From Mesostigma viride (taxonomy: Eukaryota; Streptophyta; Mesostigmatophyceae; Mesostigmatales; Mesostigmataceae), in NCBI GenBank assembly GCA_009746045.1, contig RPFO01000080.1:10354242-10418241 (forward strand): a DNA stretch of 64,000 nt. The letters run 5' to 3'. Positions 10,495 to 22,500 of the stretch are shown piece by piece (positions within the stretch are counted from its first letter, which is position 1; each line of letters starts with the position of its first letter). Under the pieces are notes generated by a model. That model was not told the DNA's origin. It saw only the letters and a program-made list of their open reading frames with translations, and searched no databases. Both the position numbers and the translations under genes were made by a program.

Positions 10495-10860
10495 ATATCG
10501 TCCTGAGTTTTTTTTTGAGAAATCCTGAGAAATCCTGAGAAATCCTGAGATATCTTGAGATTGTCTTGAGATCGTCTTGAGATTTTCTGAGATTTTTCCT
10601 GAGATTGCCCTGATTTTTCCTGATTTTTTTCGTCTTCACAAAATCTGGTAAGTGCACACCTCGGGTCCTGAGATTTCTGGTGAAAAACTCAGGTCTTGAG
10701 ATTTTGACTTTGTAGTGAAAATCTCAGGACAATCTCAGGACAATCTCAGGACAAAAAAACGAGTAGAATCTCAAGAAAATCTCAGGACAAAAAAACGAGT
10801 AGAATCTCAAGAAAATCAAGAACATGCACAGGCGAATTCTCCAGCCATTCTGGGACAAAA
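10495..10860. repeat. left subterminal repeats of the CACTA-like element
   Basis: Repeats of CCTGAGAAAT and TCTTGAGAT, then the inverted form ATCTCAGGACAA. They mirror the 14990-15420 block at the other end. In CACTA elements such arrays bind the transposase; that role is inferred here. Confidence 0.75.
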
Positions 10861-11399
10861 AAATGGTGTTATCAGGGACCAACAGAAATACGACAATGCA
10901 AGATGATTACAACAGGGGCATGACTCACAATCAGTGCATTTATTACATTGATAAATATTATTTAAAAAATCTTTTATTCATAGGCAAAAAATAAATCACA
11001 ACAAAAAGAGGATTGTTTCTTCATCGTTTGGCAGATCTTGTAGATCATTTGGTTCTTCATATACTCTGCCAAACTGTGCTTCGTTGCACATTTACCTGCA
11101 CGCATAAACCAGGAAGGGGGAAAAAAGGCATTAAACAGGACCATGATTAGAAACGCTGGGCTGCAGCATGTGCACATGTACACCTAACCAGACCAAAGGC
11201 ATAGCAAACAACATCATGCTCGGCATAAAAAAAGATACTTCTGACTGGTACAAAACATTGAAAGGGTGACCCAAGTGAAAGCCTAGCACCGCCATTATTG
11301 AGATGTGCAAGACCAAGAAACCACGACATTGCATATGACCGATGCATTGAAAAAGGGAAAACACGTTTATTAACTGTGAAGCTCCAGGGTAACTAGACT

Positions 11400-12000
11400 A
11401 AATTTCTTCAGGGCAAGGGACTAATTGAATTCAGCAAGCAAGCGTACATGCGCGCAAGGACGAGAGTGGCTAAATAAGGAAGCAAGGGCGTAACAAAGGA
11501 AGCAAGGGACTGATTAGATTCAGCAAGCAAGCAATTGCAAGCATGCAAGGAAGAGGGGCTAACAAAGGAAGCAAGGGCCTAACAAAGGAATCAGGGGACT
11601 GATTCCATTCAGCAAGTGGTCAAGCATGCAGGGAAGGAACGGCCTAACCAAGTAGGCAAGGTCATATCAAAGGAAGCAAGGCATTAATTAAATTCAGCAA
11701 GCATGCGAGGAAGAGTGGCTTACAAAGGAAGCATGGGACTAAGAAAGGAAGCAAGGGACTAATTACATTCAGGAAGCACGCATGCAAGGAAGCAAGGGAA
11801 TAAAGCAAGGAACTAATCAAATTCAGCAAGCGGCTAAACAACCAAGCAAGGGCCTAATCAAGGAAGAAAGCAACCACGCAAAGAAGCAAGCAAGCACGCA
11901 AAGACGGAAACAAGCATGCAAGGAAGCAAGGGGTTTATCGAACTCAGCAAGCAAGCATGCAAGGAAGCAAGGAGCAAGTGAGGGACCAAGGGACTAATCA
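11400..12000. repeat. degenerate GCAAGCAAG/GGAAGCAAGG minisatellite
   Basis: About ten loose units of 50-60 bp built from AAGGAAGCAAGGGACTAATT and ATTCAGCAAGCAAGC. They lie within the CACTA-like element. There is no consistent reading frame. Confidence 0.65.
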
Positions 12001-13868
12001 ACTTTATGACACTTACCACGCAGAAGGGACAACCTCATGACCGCGGAGAAGATAACATTCCGTCCCTCCTGTTGCGATTGCAAAGGGGAGAAAGAATAGT
12101 AGTGATGTAAGGAATGAATTCCAGTGCAAAATTAGGAAAATACCTTCAATAACAAAGCTAGTAAGTAGGCAAGGTAATTAAAAAGTAGGTAGCAAACTGA
12201 TGACAACATGCACATACTCACGCATGGACCAACCAAGTTAGTATCTAATCTACTATGTGGCTTATGAGGAAGCACCATGAAACATTTGACCTTACTGGCT
12301 TCATCAGAACACGTCTAGATGCTTTTCCTTTGCAAAGATAGTCGCAATTGACGCTTGGGGCTTGCATGGGATTCAGGTCTGCATGGACGTGCTTTGACAA
12401 CAAACGGGCATGTACGCACAAAAATGCCCAAGGACGGTACTTCATGATGGTCATCTTCATGAAATTGACCACGCATGTAAGAGGACAAGAAATCAAGTAT
12501 TCAGAGTTCATGCTATACTAAGAAACCAGCTTTTGCTCAGAATGCCGCTTTTGCGGTCTATGGGCCTTCCAATGCAAACTGCCAAGCAATTCTCATAAGT
12601 ATCCTTGCTCAGCTACGCAGTTGCTCATTTTCCCGGCTCCATTCCTCTTCGATCACAGCCTGTCCATGACGGCCTTGTAGGTTTTGGATAGCTCCAGAAT
12701 CTCGCTCTGTTTATTCTCCGTTACTTATGTCACTCACATGTCGTCGCTACTAGAACCGCTTCTAGTGCGGTTCTCGCTGCCACCCCTGCTGCCACACCTG
12801 CAGCGCTTGTTATTCGGTGGTTGCATTCATTGGTTACGTATGGAAATCGGTTGCCCCATCGCTCGAGCTAGCGTGTATGTGCCCTCACTGCCCGCTAGCC
12901 CCAGCACTGACTTGACTGCGAACAACGGCTAGGGCTACGTCAGACGCGTTTTTTTGAATTTGCGCAAAAAAAAAGATTGCGACTAGGTCACATCCGTAGC
13001 CAGCGGCAGGCGGAATGTCTCGAGTGATTCCAGCCAAGCGATCTTCCGTATTGTCATGACATCTTACCTTTCCACTGGTTACTACTTGTCTCAAAGCCTT
13101 TTAGAACGGTCGGAGCCGCAAACTGCCGATAAATTTACAGGTACAGTAACTAGTATTCACCAATGAAAGCCACAGGCATTTAAAAAACCGCCGTCCTGCC
13201 AGACCCTAGAAAACGCTTGGTCCTGCCTTTGCCGGACAACCATTGGAGCAGGTTATAAAGTGCGACAACGATTTCTGATTGTTGGCTGACAGACTGACAG
13301 CCGACAATTATTAACGCAAAGTCACTAAAGCAATTAGGCAGTGAGAACATTCTACAAAAGAGCTCTTAGTTCGGGCTTTATATAAGTAGTACCTGCCTGT
13401 TAAAAATTGGAACAAGGATACGGTTCCGGCATCCGTTTATTCCGAAGCCGGTACGGGCAAGGCTAGGGAACCGGCGTGGGAATAAACTGAACTGAACATA
13501 ACTGAAATAAAGGCCGTTATGATGCCGTGAAATAGCCGCATGACGACAGTGCCGTTCCAAACTTTCAACTTCGCGCCCTACCTCTCTTAACCGTTACCTG
13601 GTAGACCGTTGGTCCAACGAGCGAAAAATTTAGAAAGGTTGCGATTAGGCAACGCGACCTTGCACCTAGCCGCACCCATGAACGCCTTCAGCAGCCATGG
13701 TAGGCAACACAACCCTGCACCTAGCCGCACCATTCCATAAACGCCTTCATCAGCCATGTTAGGCCGGAATAGACACGGCATTTCCACTTTGGGTCTCGCA
13801 CTAGTCAAGTCACTTGCTCAGATAGAAAGCAATGGATCACGCAAAACCAGGAGCCACGCCTCCCCACG
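12001..13868. other. interior of the CACTA-like element without a recognised gene
   Basis: Mixed-composition DNA with only short scattered ORFs and none that I recognise. An AGCCGCACC(C/A)AT...AACGCCTTCA repeat occurs twice near 13670 and 13725, adjacent copies of about 57 bp. Confidence 0.4.
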
Positions 13869-14864
13869 ATGATTACGGCGGCGGTGTGTGGCATGGAGCC
13901 TGCTTGTGACGAGCATGACTCAATCCACATCAATGGCAGCAATTACCGAACTGCAGTCGCCGACCTTCGACAAACTGTTCGCCATCGCAACTCGGGAGTA
14001 ATGGTTTATGGTAAAGAGGGGGTTAGGTATGGCCGCATCACACACATTCTGCATAGTTTCCTCCGTGCCCCGACGGAAGGATGGAGTAGGCAAGTTCTTT
14101 TAAAGGTCGCTCTGTTTGATGTCGGTTCTGTGAAAGAGCTCCCTTTAGAGGGATTGACGCTTATACCTTTAGGGGAGCGAGCGCCCAAGCAGGATGCTTT
14201 AGTCCTTCCCGGGAGTGTATGTTCAGTTGGTTTTGTAGTTGATCCAGAGTATGCACCTGAGATAGCCATCGTGCACTGTAAATTGCCGTGGCAAATGGTA
14301 AAGGAAACGTGTAGTGCAGCCCAGCATGTATTATCCCGTGCTGCAGGTGCTCAGCTGAGAACCACAGACGTGTATGCTGATATGAACCTGCAGCGCAAGG
14401 TGACACTGTGTGTTAAGCGAAGAGACATGACAACACGAGGTCGTTCACAAGGTAATCGCACTGCACCCATAGATCCACAAGCAACCACTGCACGCATGGC
14501 TGCGGAGCCACAAGCAACCACTGCACCTAATCGCTCACGTGGCAAGCGCACTGTTGGCACATTGGTAGAACCACAAGCAACCACTGCACCAAGCCGCTCG
14601 CGTGGCAAGCGCACTGCGGACACATTGGTAGAAACACACACAGCCGCTGCACCAAACCGCTCGCGTGGCAAGAGCATTGCTGGCAAGTCCATGGCAGCGG
14701 CTAGTGGCAGCGCATCAAGCCCTGATGACATTGCTAGTGATTTGTCGCTGAGCAGCGACGGTGAGGCATGCATTCCCACACAAAGGAGAAGTGAGAGGCA
14801 ACGTGTGGTAGTAAATTATGCGGACTCTGACAGTGCTGCATACACTGATGAGGAGTGGGATTGA
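13869..14864 (+). CDS. CACTA-associated protein, possible transposase C-terminus
   Basis: 331 residues with an ATG start and TGA stop, ending about 570 bp before the right terminus. The N-terminal 190 residues look folded, with YGRITHILHSF near 55 and LLKVALFDVG near 80. These resemble the region after the transposase core in plant CACTA proteins, which carries hydrophobic strands around a conserved F/W; this is inference by pattern only. Residues 195-275 are four repeats built on ATTAPNRSRGKRT, basic and probably DNA-binding. The C-terminus is serine- and acid-rich. No DDE catalytic core is seen, so the element is likely mobilised in trans. Confidence 0.5.
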   Translation: MITAAVCGMEPACDEHDSIHINGSNYRTAVADLRQTVRHRNSGVMVYGKEGVRYGRITHILHSFLRAPTEGWSRQVLLKVALFDVGSVKELPLEGLTLIPLGERAPKQDALVLPGSVCSVGFVVDPEYAPEIAIVHCKLPWQMVKETCSAAQHVLSRAAGAQLRTTDVYADMNLQRKVTLCVKRRDMTTRGRSQGNRTAPIDPQATTARMAAEPQATTAPNRSRGKRTVGTLVEPQATTAPSRSRGKRTADTLVETHTAAAPNRSRGKSIAGKSMAAASGSASSPDDIASDLSLSSDGEACIPTQRRSERQRVVVNYADSDSAAYTDEEWD

Positions 14865-14989
14865 TTATATTCCTAATATAATGTAATGATGGATTGATGT
14901 AACTTGTTGTGTGCTTGTCACACTTATATTTATTTATTTCCAATGAACATGTGTGTCAACTGCATCATTTCTGCATCCACATATATTGC

Positions 14990-15416
14990 ATAAGTGTCCT
15001 GTCTTCATGCACTTGAGAGTTCTCAAGTGTCATGCTAAGTGTCCTGATTTTCCTGATTTTTTGTGCCATGCTAAGTGTCCTGATTTTCCTGATTTTTTGT
15101 GCTGTTAAGTGTCCTGATTTTCCTGATTTTTTCTGATTCAGCGGGTTTTCTCAGGATCTCAGGATTTCTCAGGATTTTTTTACGAATCTCAGTGTTTCTC
15201 AGTGTTTCGCGAGACGCATCTCAGGCACTTCTCAAGATTCTCAAGAGGAAGTCCTGATATAATATCAGGAATCCTGAGAAAAGTCTCAGGGTTTCTCAGG
15301 ATTTCTCCTGATATCCTGAGAAAAAAATCAGGAAATCTCAGGAAATCCTGAGAAAATCTCAGGAATCCTGAGAAAAATCTCAGGAAATCTCAGGATCCTG
15401 AGAAAAATCTCAGAAC
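14990..15416. repeat. right subterminal repeats of the CACTA-like element
   Basis: Three direct copies of GTGTCCTGATTTTCCTGATT are followed by dense palindromic copies of ATCTCAGGA and TCCTGAGAAA up to the terminal inverted repeat. This mirrors the left end. Confidence 0.75.
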
Positions 15417-15432
15417 CCGACTTCCTAGTGCC

Positions 15433-16435
15433 GCCGAAAGTCTCAGGTGGAGGGCCGGCGTTTGCCGGATTGATGCGCCCGACTGAGGTGGTCGATGTTG
15501 AGGCGCCGCCAGGGACATCGACCGCACCGTTGACCGCATTGACGGATATCTTCGATCGACCAAGGATGCCCTTCCACGCTCCAACGGTACATTCGGCCGG
15601 TAAATTTCATTTTCAATAAACGAGTTTTATAAGTACCTTAATATATTTCTACATAAGTTTTTTTGCATCAGTCCATGGCTTCATTGATTTCTCACACGAC
15701 CCTTCCGTATTCATGTTAATTGGCATGTGCTTACGTGCAGGGAAAGGCGAAGAAGAAACTCCAGTTCGGTTTCCCCGTGGATCCGCGTCTGGGACTGTGT
15801 CCAGAGAGGCCGGCCGTGTTGTTGGCCAGGCCGCGGTCGGCGAACCAGTTGCACAACCGGGGGCGGGAGGGGACGAGCTCCCACCCAACGCACCAACTCA
15901 CGCACCAGCCTTACCGTGCGGTCAGCCAGAAAAAACGTACGAAGAGTTGATGGCAGAGGCGGCGGCTGCGCAGGGGCAGAAGGCAAAACGTCGGGGAGGG
16001 GGCAGGCGAGGGGCGGGGCAGGAGACGGAGGGTGCCGACGAACCTGCACAGCCGCAGAAGGGTGGTGGTCAGGGCAGAGATGCGACGGCCGAAAACCGAA
16101 TCAGGGACGTTCGGCCGGACGTCCGGATGCGCTTTATGGATGGCGCGAAACTGAGTCGCGGAGGTTGGAGTTCGAAATGGGTAGACGAGGTGTGCATAAA
16201 CTGGGAGCACAAGTACCCCAAGAAGGAAGATTTTCCGCTCTTTGGCACCCTCCTGGGCAAAGAGAGGGAGAAGGTGGTGTTCAGATGGTTTGATGAAGGG
16301 CACGACCTCGGTTGGAGTAATGAGTGCGAGCAAAAGTTTCGTTTCCCTCTGAAGTTCGCTAGAGAACATGTTACTCTCCTGAAGGAAGGCGCCAGCTGGG
16401 ACAACATTCCTTCATATCGACCTGGCAAGCGATGA
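15433..16435 (+). CDS. unrecognised gene, last two exons
   Basis: The exon continues from before the CACTA-like insert to 15599, then a phase-1 intron (15600-15740, GTAAAT to GTGCAG), then a terminal exon 15741-16435 ending TGA. The last exon begins with low-complexity G/A/Q/R-rich sequence. It ends in a compact domain of about 100 residues rich in aromatics (MRFMDGAKLSRGGW near its start, WFDEGHDLGWSNE in the middle). Codon phase fits the upstream frame through the insertion, so this is the 3' end of the same gene as 2109-10455. Function unknown. Confidence 0.55.
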
Positions 16436-19400
16436 TGGGCGAGGACTTTGCACGAAATCGCGTTTTGCACGTAATTGCCCACCGCAACGTGGAGAAATGC
16501 AGATGTACATAGTAGTTGGATCAGTTACCGTGACTTTGGGCAGTTTAGTACTTAGTTGGGGTGACGTGTCCAATGTATATATGGTGGGGCGCGTCCAAGG
16601 GGGTCCACGCTGATTGAGCACTTGCATGTGTTCTTTCAACATATTCGGACATGTATGAAATGAATAAATTGTTTGGACGATTGCAAATTGATTGATTGAA
16701 GAATGAGATACCATTATTAATTGAAAAATGTAAAACCTCATTGTGAATTTGTACTTCAAACTTTCACATGCATGCCCCAAATTGTGCATTTGTGCAGGTT
16801 TTAATTATGAGAAGTAGCATTTCTCTACAAATATTGAGAAATTTAGGGGCACTTGGGTTTGTTGGCCATGTTCATTCATGATAAAATGGACTTTTTATGC
16901 TGTAACATCATCTTCCACTAGTCCAAAACGCTGCTTTCATGACGTCAAAAGTACCAGCAATGGCCCTAGGTTGGAGCAGTAGATGTTGGGGACGCCCCCC
17001 CTGTGGCTGCAATAAAGCTTCGACATAGCAAAAGCACAGGCAAAGGTTTGGCAGAATATAAAGGCCTCTAGCCAAAGCCTGAGGGGGTTTAGGGGCATAC
17101 CTAGTATTTCTGGCCTGCCCTGGTTGTCTCCTTGATACCTAGGGTTCACCCACAACCCCCACCAGACAATGGTGAAAAGCATTAATTAAATACAGGCACG
17201 TGACTGCGTACTAACTAGTAGTCCTCACACGATGTAGGACCGCAATGCGTTCAGGAATAGTTGTCTCACTTATTATATTCATTGAAACAACTATTCCTGG
17301 ACGCATGGCGATCCAACGCCGTGGAAGGGCTACATGTGTAGGGGGGAAGGGCTACGTGTAGGGTAGTTGTCTGAGAGGAAAGACGCGAAGACCGCGGGAG
17401 CCGCGTGGCTATCTCTAGGAAGACCTGCATGGAGGGAGACAGATGGTAACAAACCAAAAAGGTTTATAGGGGGCAAAAAAAAAATGAACAAGGAAAAAGA
17501 GAACACACATAATTTATACTAGTATAGGGCCAGATTCTGTGCACTTCAGCTATGCATGCCACAACAGCCCCTCCACCTCTTATGCAACCCCTCCAATTCC
17601 ATATGAAGTGAGACAACTATGCTTGGACGCATGGCGATCCAACGCCGTGGAAGGACTAGGGTAGTTGTCTGAGAGGAAAGACGCGAAGGCCGCGGGAGCC
17701 GCGTGGCTATCTCTAGGTAGACCTGCATGGAGGGAGACAGATGGTAACAAGAAAGGTTGATAGGGAAAACACACACATGTGTACTGACTAGGCTGGAGGG
17801 CACATTCCTAGTTGGCATACCATGCCACCGCAAGGAAGCCAAGGGGCTGGCCAGGGCATGATTGATTTGATGGATTATACCAGATGGCTTAAGGCTTAGG
17901 CCACCTGATATCAAGATAACACAATCATCTGAACCTAGGTGTCTATTGATTTTACCACAACTTATCGCTTGCTAAGCGCCATCCTCCTCGACACACTGGC
18001 CATTGTCGCATAGACGTGACGGCGATGTTTTTGTAAAGAAGACTGACATTTTATGGCACCTTATGAGACAAATAATTTTACCGGGAGGTCACCTACATGT
18101 GGCTGCATGATTGATGAGTTGCCGAGGGAGGATGCCTTGAAACAATCCAGAAAATTTGTTTGACCCACCTTCCGACGTCATGAATCGTGGAATAGCATGC
18201 GTCGAATTCAACGTGACAGTTCCTGCAAACCAACATATCCACCGCCCTTCCGTCAGACGGCCGCGTCTCCCTATCCGCACCGCCAGCATGCAATATCTGA
18301 CGAATGGAATTTTTTACGTTGACGCCGCAACGGTCATAGCAAGCTCGGCTGAAGTTGGTTCGGCCTGCCGTATTTCATTGACGCCGCAATCGCCTTCCGC
18401 CGCAGGTTGCATAGAAGATACGCCGCCCGCGCTGCTATCCGAGGCGCTGTCAGTGCCTAATTCTAGCTGGCTCAGACTGCCTTCACCTTTTTCGGCTACT
18501 TTACAAGGATGCCGCCTATGATAAGAAAACCAGGCGGGCTCGAGTCGGCCGTGGTGCCCGCAACCTTGCGACTAGAAGCTAGACAGTCATTTATCCCATA
18601 TGCATTCCATTTCCACCCTACTAAGGACGCGGTGTGCCCACGAGACGAAGTCTACGTGTAAATAACTATATTATCAATTAATCAATGGCTGCCAGCCACC
18701 ACCATATGCATGCCTCCCCCGCCTTTCCGCGAGAACGACGTGATATGGTCGCCTAGTCCTTCGTTTCGCTCCATCTGCCGCTGTTCACAATCCCGTTCAC
18801 ACTCGTTCGCCAACTTCCAAAACCTCGGAGTTGGCGAACAGGTTGGTCCAGATGTGAACGCCCGTGCGAACAGGTGGGTCCCATAATTAGCTCTGCCCGA
18901 CTCTGCCCGTTCGCACACCTGTTCCCCGGACCTTGTGAGTTCAGAGAAAACGTTGTGGCAGCCTCGTCCGCGCGACACTAAAACCATAGCCGTTGTTCCA
19001 AGGTTGTTCTCACAATCTCTTAATTGCTGGCTGAGCCATGCAGGGGGCAGGGGAGAGCGGCATTGGCAGATGATGTGACGAGTGCTGGCAGAAGCCGTAG
19101 CGTCGCCGTTGCGGAGTGCGGGCAGTAAAAGTTAACGGCGATATACATGCACGTGTTCAGGGGAAGTCCAATAATTATTTTTTTAATCGGTAGCGGTGGG
19201 TAGCGGCAGGACGTCGCGAGCGTCTGAATCAGCACCAACTTCTCATGACCACCGACTGCCGAGTCCCGAGTCCCGACGCATTATTTTGTCGAGGCAAATC
19301 ACATAATTTGTTCTTCGCGTGCCGCTAGAAAAGCCGATGGACGTAGGGACGGGCTCCGGCGGCCACGGATCAAGGGGTCCTGTGCAAAGAGCCACTCGTA

Positions 19401-19512
19401 GAATCGTGGGGATGTCAATGTAATGCTGTTAGTCTAGTCAAGTGCAAAGGCACGTAAGAGTCTTGATCGTTCCTGCAAAGTTTCCTTGCCTCTCGCCGGG
19501 TTGTCGGACAAA
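16436..19512. other. repeat-bearing spacer
   Basis: No convincing gene. Two partial copies of a dispersed repeat lie at about 17280-17460 and 17610-17765 (shared GGCGATCCAACGCCGTGGAA and GGTAGTTGTCTGAGAGGAAA). They match the reverse of 45955-46040 and the 44860-44910 stretch near the LINE tails. A SINE-like tail piece lies near 17105-17135. A hairpin with 11-bp arms, GTTCGCCAACT and AGTTGGCGAAC, lies near 18805-18840. Short ORFs here have no recognisable features. Confidence 0.5.
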
Positions 19513-22500
19513 ATGCCCGAACGACCGGAAAACCGTTCCATGCTGGCGAAGGCTAAAGGCAAGGTTCATATTGCTGGGGCTAAGGCGTCGGGGGCGGCTA
19601 AGAAAATGAAAAACACCGTGCTCCGTAAGCATAAAGAGCCTCGCGACGCGGGCGTGAGCAGGGACCTGGCGCCTGAGCAGATGGCGGCATTGACCGATCA
19701 ACCACAGGAGCACCACGGGATGCTGGACACGATGAAAGAGAAAGTCCACGACGCAAAGGAGAAGATGTCGGACGCTGCTGAGACAGTGAAGGACACCGTG
19801 CTTCGTAGAGAGCATAAGCAGCAGCCCGAATCCCATGAGAGCGCGGACGAGGACGGCGCGAAGCCGAGAGACATGTCCATCGAGGAGATCGCGGCGCTGG
19901 CCGGCGAGCCGGTCCCGCCGCACGCCGACGCCCAGCCCGCGCACACGGCCATCAACGAGATCACCGAAGAGGAGGACCTCATGCAGCGGGAGCCGGAGCA
20001 GTTCATCGCGCGCAAGGTCGAGGCGCACGCGATCCTCTCCATCCAGAGAGCCGCCAGGGGCCACGTGTTCAGCTCGGATTTCCGGCCCAATGTTTCGAAG
20101 GGCACAGGCTCGGCCATCGAAACGGACGGGGCGGGGTCGAGCTACACACAGCGCATCAAAGACGCCGCGGATGTCGTGAAAAATCAAGTCGCAGCAGCTG
20201 CGGATGCGGTCAAGCACGCGGTCTGGGCGGCGCCTTCCCATCCCCAAGGATCCGGGTCGGAACCTGGGGCCCTCCCTGGTGGGATGACGGTGGACGAGGA
20301 CAAGAGCTCAGCAGAGGGATTTGTCCTAAACAAGAACGCTTCCTCGCAGTCAGCCGCCGCAACTTACGGCCCAGGTCCAGGCCTCACAACCGCGCCCTCC
20401 GGGGCAGGGCATGTCTCTTCCGATTCCGAACCTTCCGCTAGCAGTGAGAGGCAAGCTCCACCCAGCGCGCCTTCCGCTAGCGGTGAAGGGCAAGCTCCTC
20501 CCAGCGTGCCTTCTGGTGCTGCCGGTCCCTTGAATGAGAGGGAAAGGGAGGCGGAGAGCGGTCCACAAGGCCTTAGCTACACGGAGCGCGTGAAAGAGGC
20601 CGTGGGCGCGATCCAAGCGCATGCGGTTGCGGCGGCAGAGGCGATCAAGCTGGCGGTCTGGGTGCCCTCGCAATCCGCATTTCAAGGCGACACGCCTCCT
20701 TCCCTATCGCAGTCAGCACTTCAAGGCGACGCGCCTCCTGCCCACCCGCCCGTGGACGTTCCGCGTATGCCGCACCCTGCGTCTGGCGAGGGCGGCACTG
20801 TTCCGGATGGCAGCATTATCTCGCCGGTCACAGGCCGGGTCATCGCCCCTGGCGGCGTCCTTCTCCCTGCGGTGGTCGTGCCTGCCGTCTTCTTGCCCGA
20901 CGCCACGGAGAACCCCAGGGGCAATGCGCGCGAGGCGCACAAGACCAGGGACAAGGCGGGCGCGCAGCAAGCATGGGGGTTAGCTTGCCAAGCTGTTACA
21001 GGTGCAGGAATGACAGCAGAGACCGGCATGGAGACGGCAGAGAGGGGCCTTCTGACGGCGGACGGGCACCCGGATGCGATTGTGAAGTCCCCTGGGAGTG
21101 TTTCGAAGTCTCCCTTGAGTGTTCCTGCTGTGGCGTCGCCGTTGGAAGCGGCGCCGGTCAGTTCCACGGGAGGCGTCGCGCAGCGCGTGGAGGAGGTGGA
21201 GACAGAGGGGGCTGGATGGGCGGGGGAGGCCGCGGGGGCGCTGCAGGAGAAGGTGGCCGCGGCGGCGGGGGTGGTGGAGGGCACGATGGTGGAGGCCGTG
21301 CTTCCTGCGGCGGAGGCCGTCAGGGATAAGGTCAAGGACACCGTGCTGCCTGCAGTGGGGGTGGTCATGGAAATGGTGGGGGGGCTACGGCCCTCGGGGG
21401 CGGGGGAGCTGCCTGGGGAGCCGCTTGCTGGCGAGGAGCTGCCTGATGCGATGCCCATGGACGGGATGCCCACGCCGTTGGACATAGGCATGGTCAAGGC
21501 CGTGGTTTCTGGCAGAGAGAGCGTTGCTACTGCTATCTTGGAGACAGGCTCAGCGACCCTCGAAATGGATGCTGCCAGCCGCCCGCGCTGCCAGCTGGAC
21601 ATGGGCGCTGCCAGCCTTGACATGGGCCCTCCGCGTGTGCCGTCTGCTAGCATGGACAGCCAGGTTGGGTCTGAAATCGCTGGGTGGCCAGCGGCGCCGG
21701 CGGAGCGCGCTCGTTTGCGGCATGCCGGCGCTGGATTTTCTGGAGGGTCCGTGGAGGTTCGTCAGAATAGCGACCCTGGCCTGGGAAGCCAGGAGACCCG
21801 ACCGGAATCAGTGCCGGGCGTGTGGGCACTGCCACTGGAGGTACCAGCTACGAGTGCCAAGGCAGTTGATCCTCATGGTCAGGTCGGGCAGGCAGGCGGG
21901 CCAAGCATGGACGTGGGCGCTGACGTGGCGCTCGCCACGGCAGCGCCACCTGTCCTGCAGGTTATCGGGCAGCAGGCGGGAGCCCCTGGCGTGTGGGCGC
22001 TGCCCGTAGGGACGACCGTGGTGGAGGAGCGGCCGGGCACGCCGACGGCTGTTGAGAAGCAGATGGTCGTGGAGGAGCAGCCTGGCGTGCAGAGTGTGGA
22101 GGAAGGGGCAGACATGCATGCACAAGAGGGGGTGGTTGATTCCCACGTGGAGGAGGGGCAGGCTACGCCCGGCTGGCACACAGTGGACTTGGGGCGCTTG
22201 GGCATGCAGAGTGTTGAGAAGCAGCCTCTTGCGCAGAGTACAGGGGGGCAGCCTACTGCGTCGGGTGTGGAGGTGCTGTCGGGTATATTGATGGCGAAGG
22301 GCCAGCCTGGTTTGCAGACGGCGGAGGTGCCAGGTGGCACGCCGGGTGGGGAGGGGGGTTCCGGCGTGCAGGGAGGGGAGGGGTTGTTGGGGGGGCACCT
22401 TGGGGAGAAGCCGCCTGGCAGGTGGGCCACACAGGCGACGCAGGTGGCATCGGGCATGCCGACTGTGGTGTCAGCCAGGGAGGGTACGGACGTGCTGTCG

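Larger units (their letters stand above)
10456..15430. mobile_element. CACTA-like DNA transposon, non-autonomous
   Basis: Terminal inverted repeats of 14 bp, CACTAGGAAGTCGG at 10456-10469 and its complement at 15417-15430, match the CACTA (EnSpm) superfamily by the first five bases. Subterminal regions are packed with short direct and inverted copies of TCCTGAGA, as expected for transposase binding sites. The target duplication appears to be 2 bp (CC at 10454-10455 and 15431-15432). Removing the element with one CC joins GGT CC to G CCG in the host exon with frame kept. No DDE transposase is found inside; one ORF at 13869 may be an accessory product or transposase tail. Confidence 0.82.

Noticed and set aside
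18089-18521. Small ORFs on both strands near 18.1-18.5 kb
   Set aside because: No splice signals, family features or consistent composition bias.
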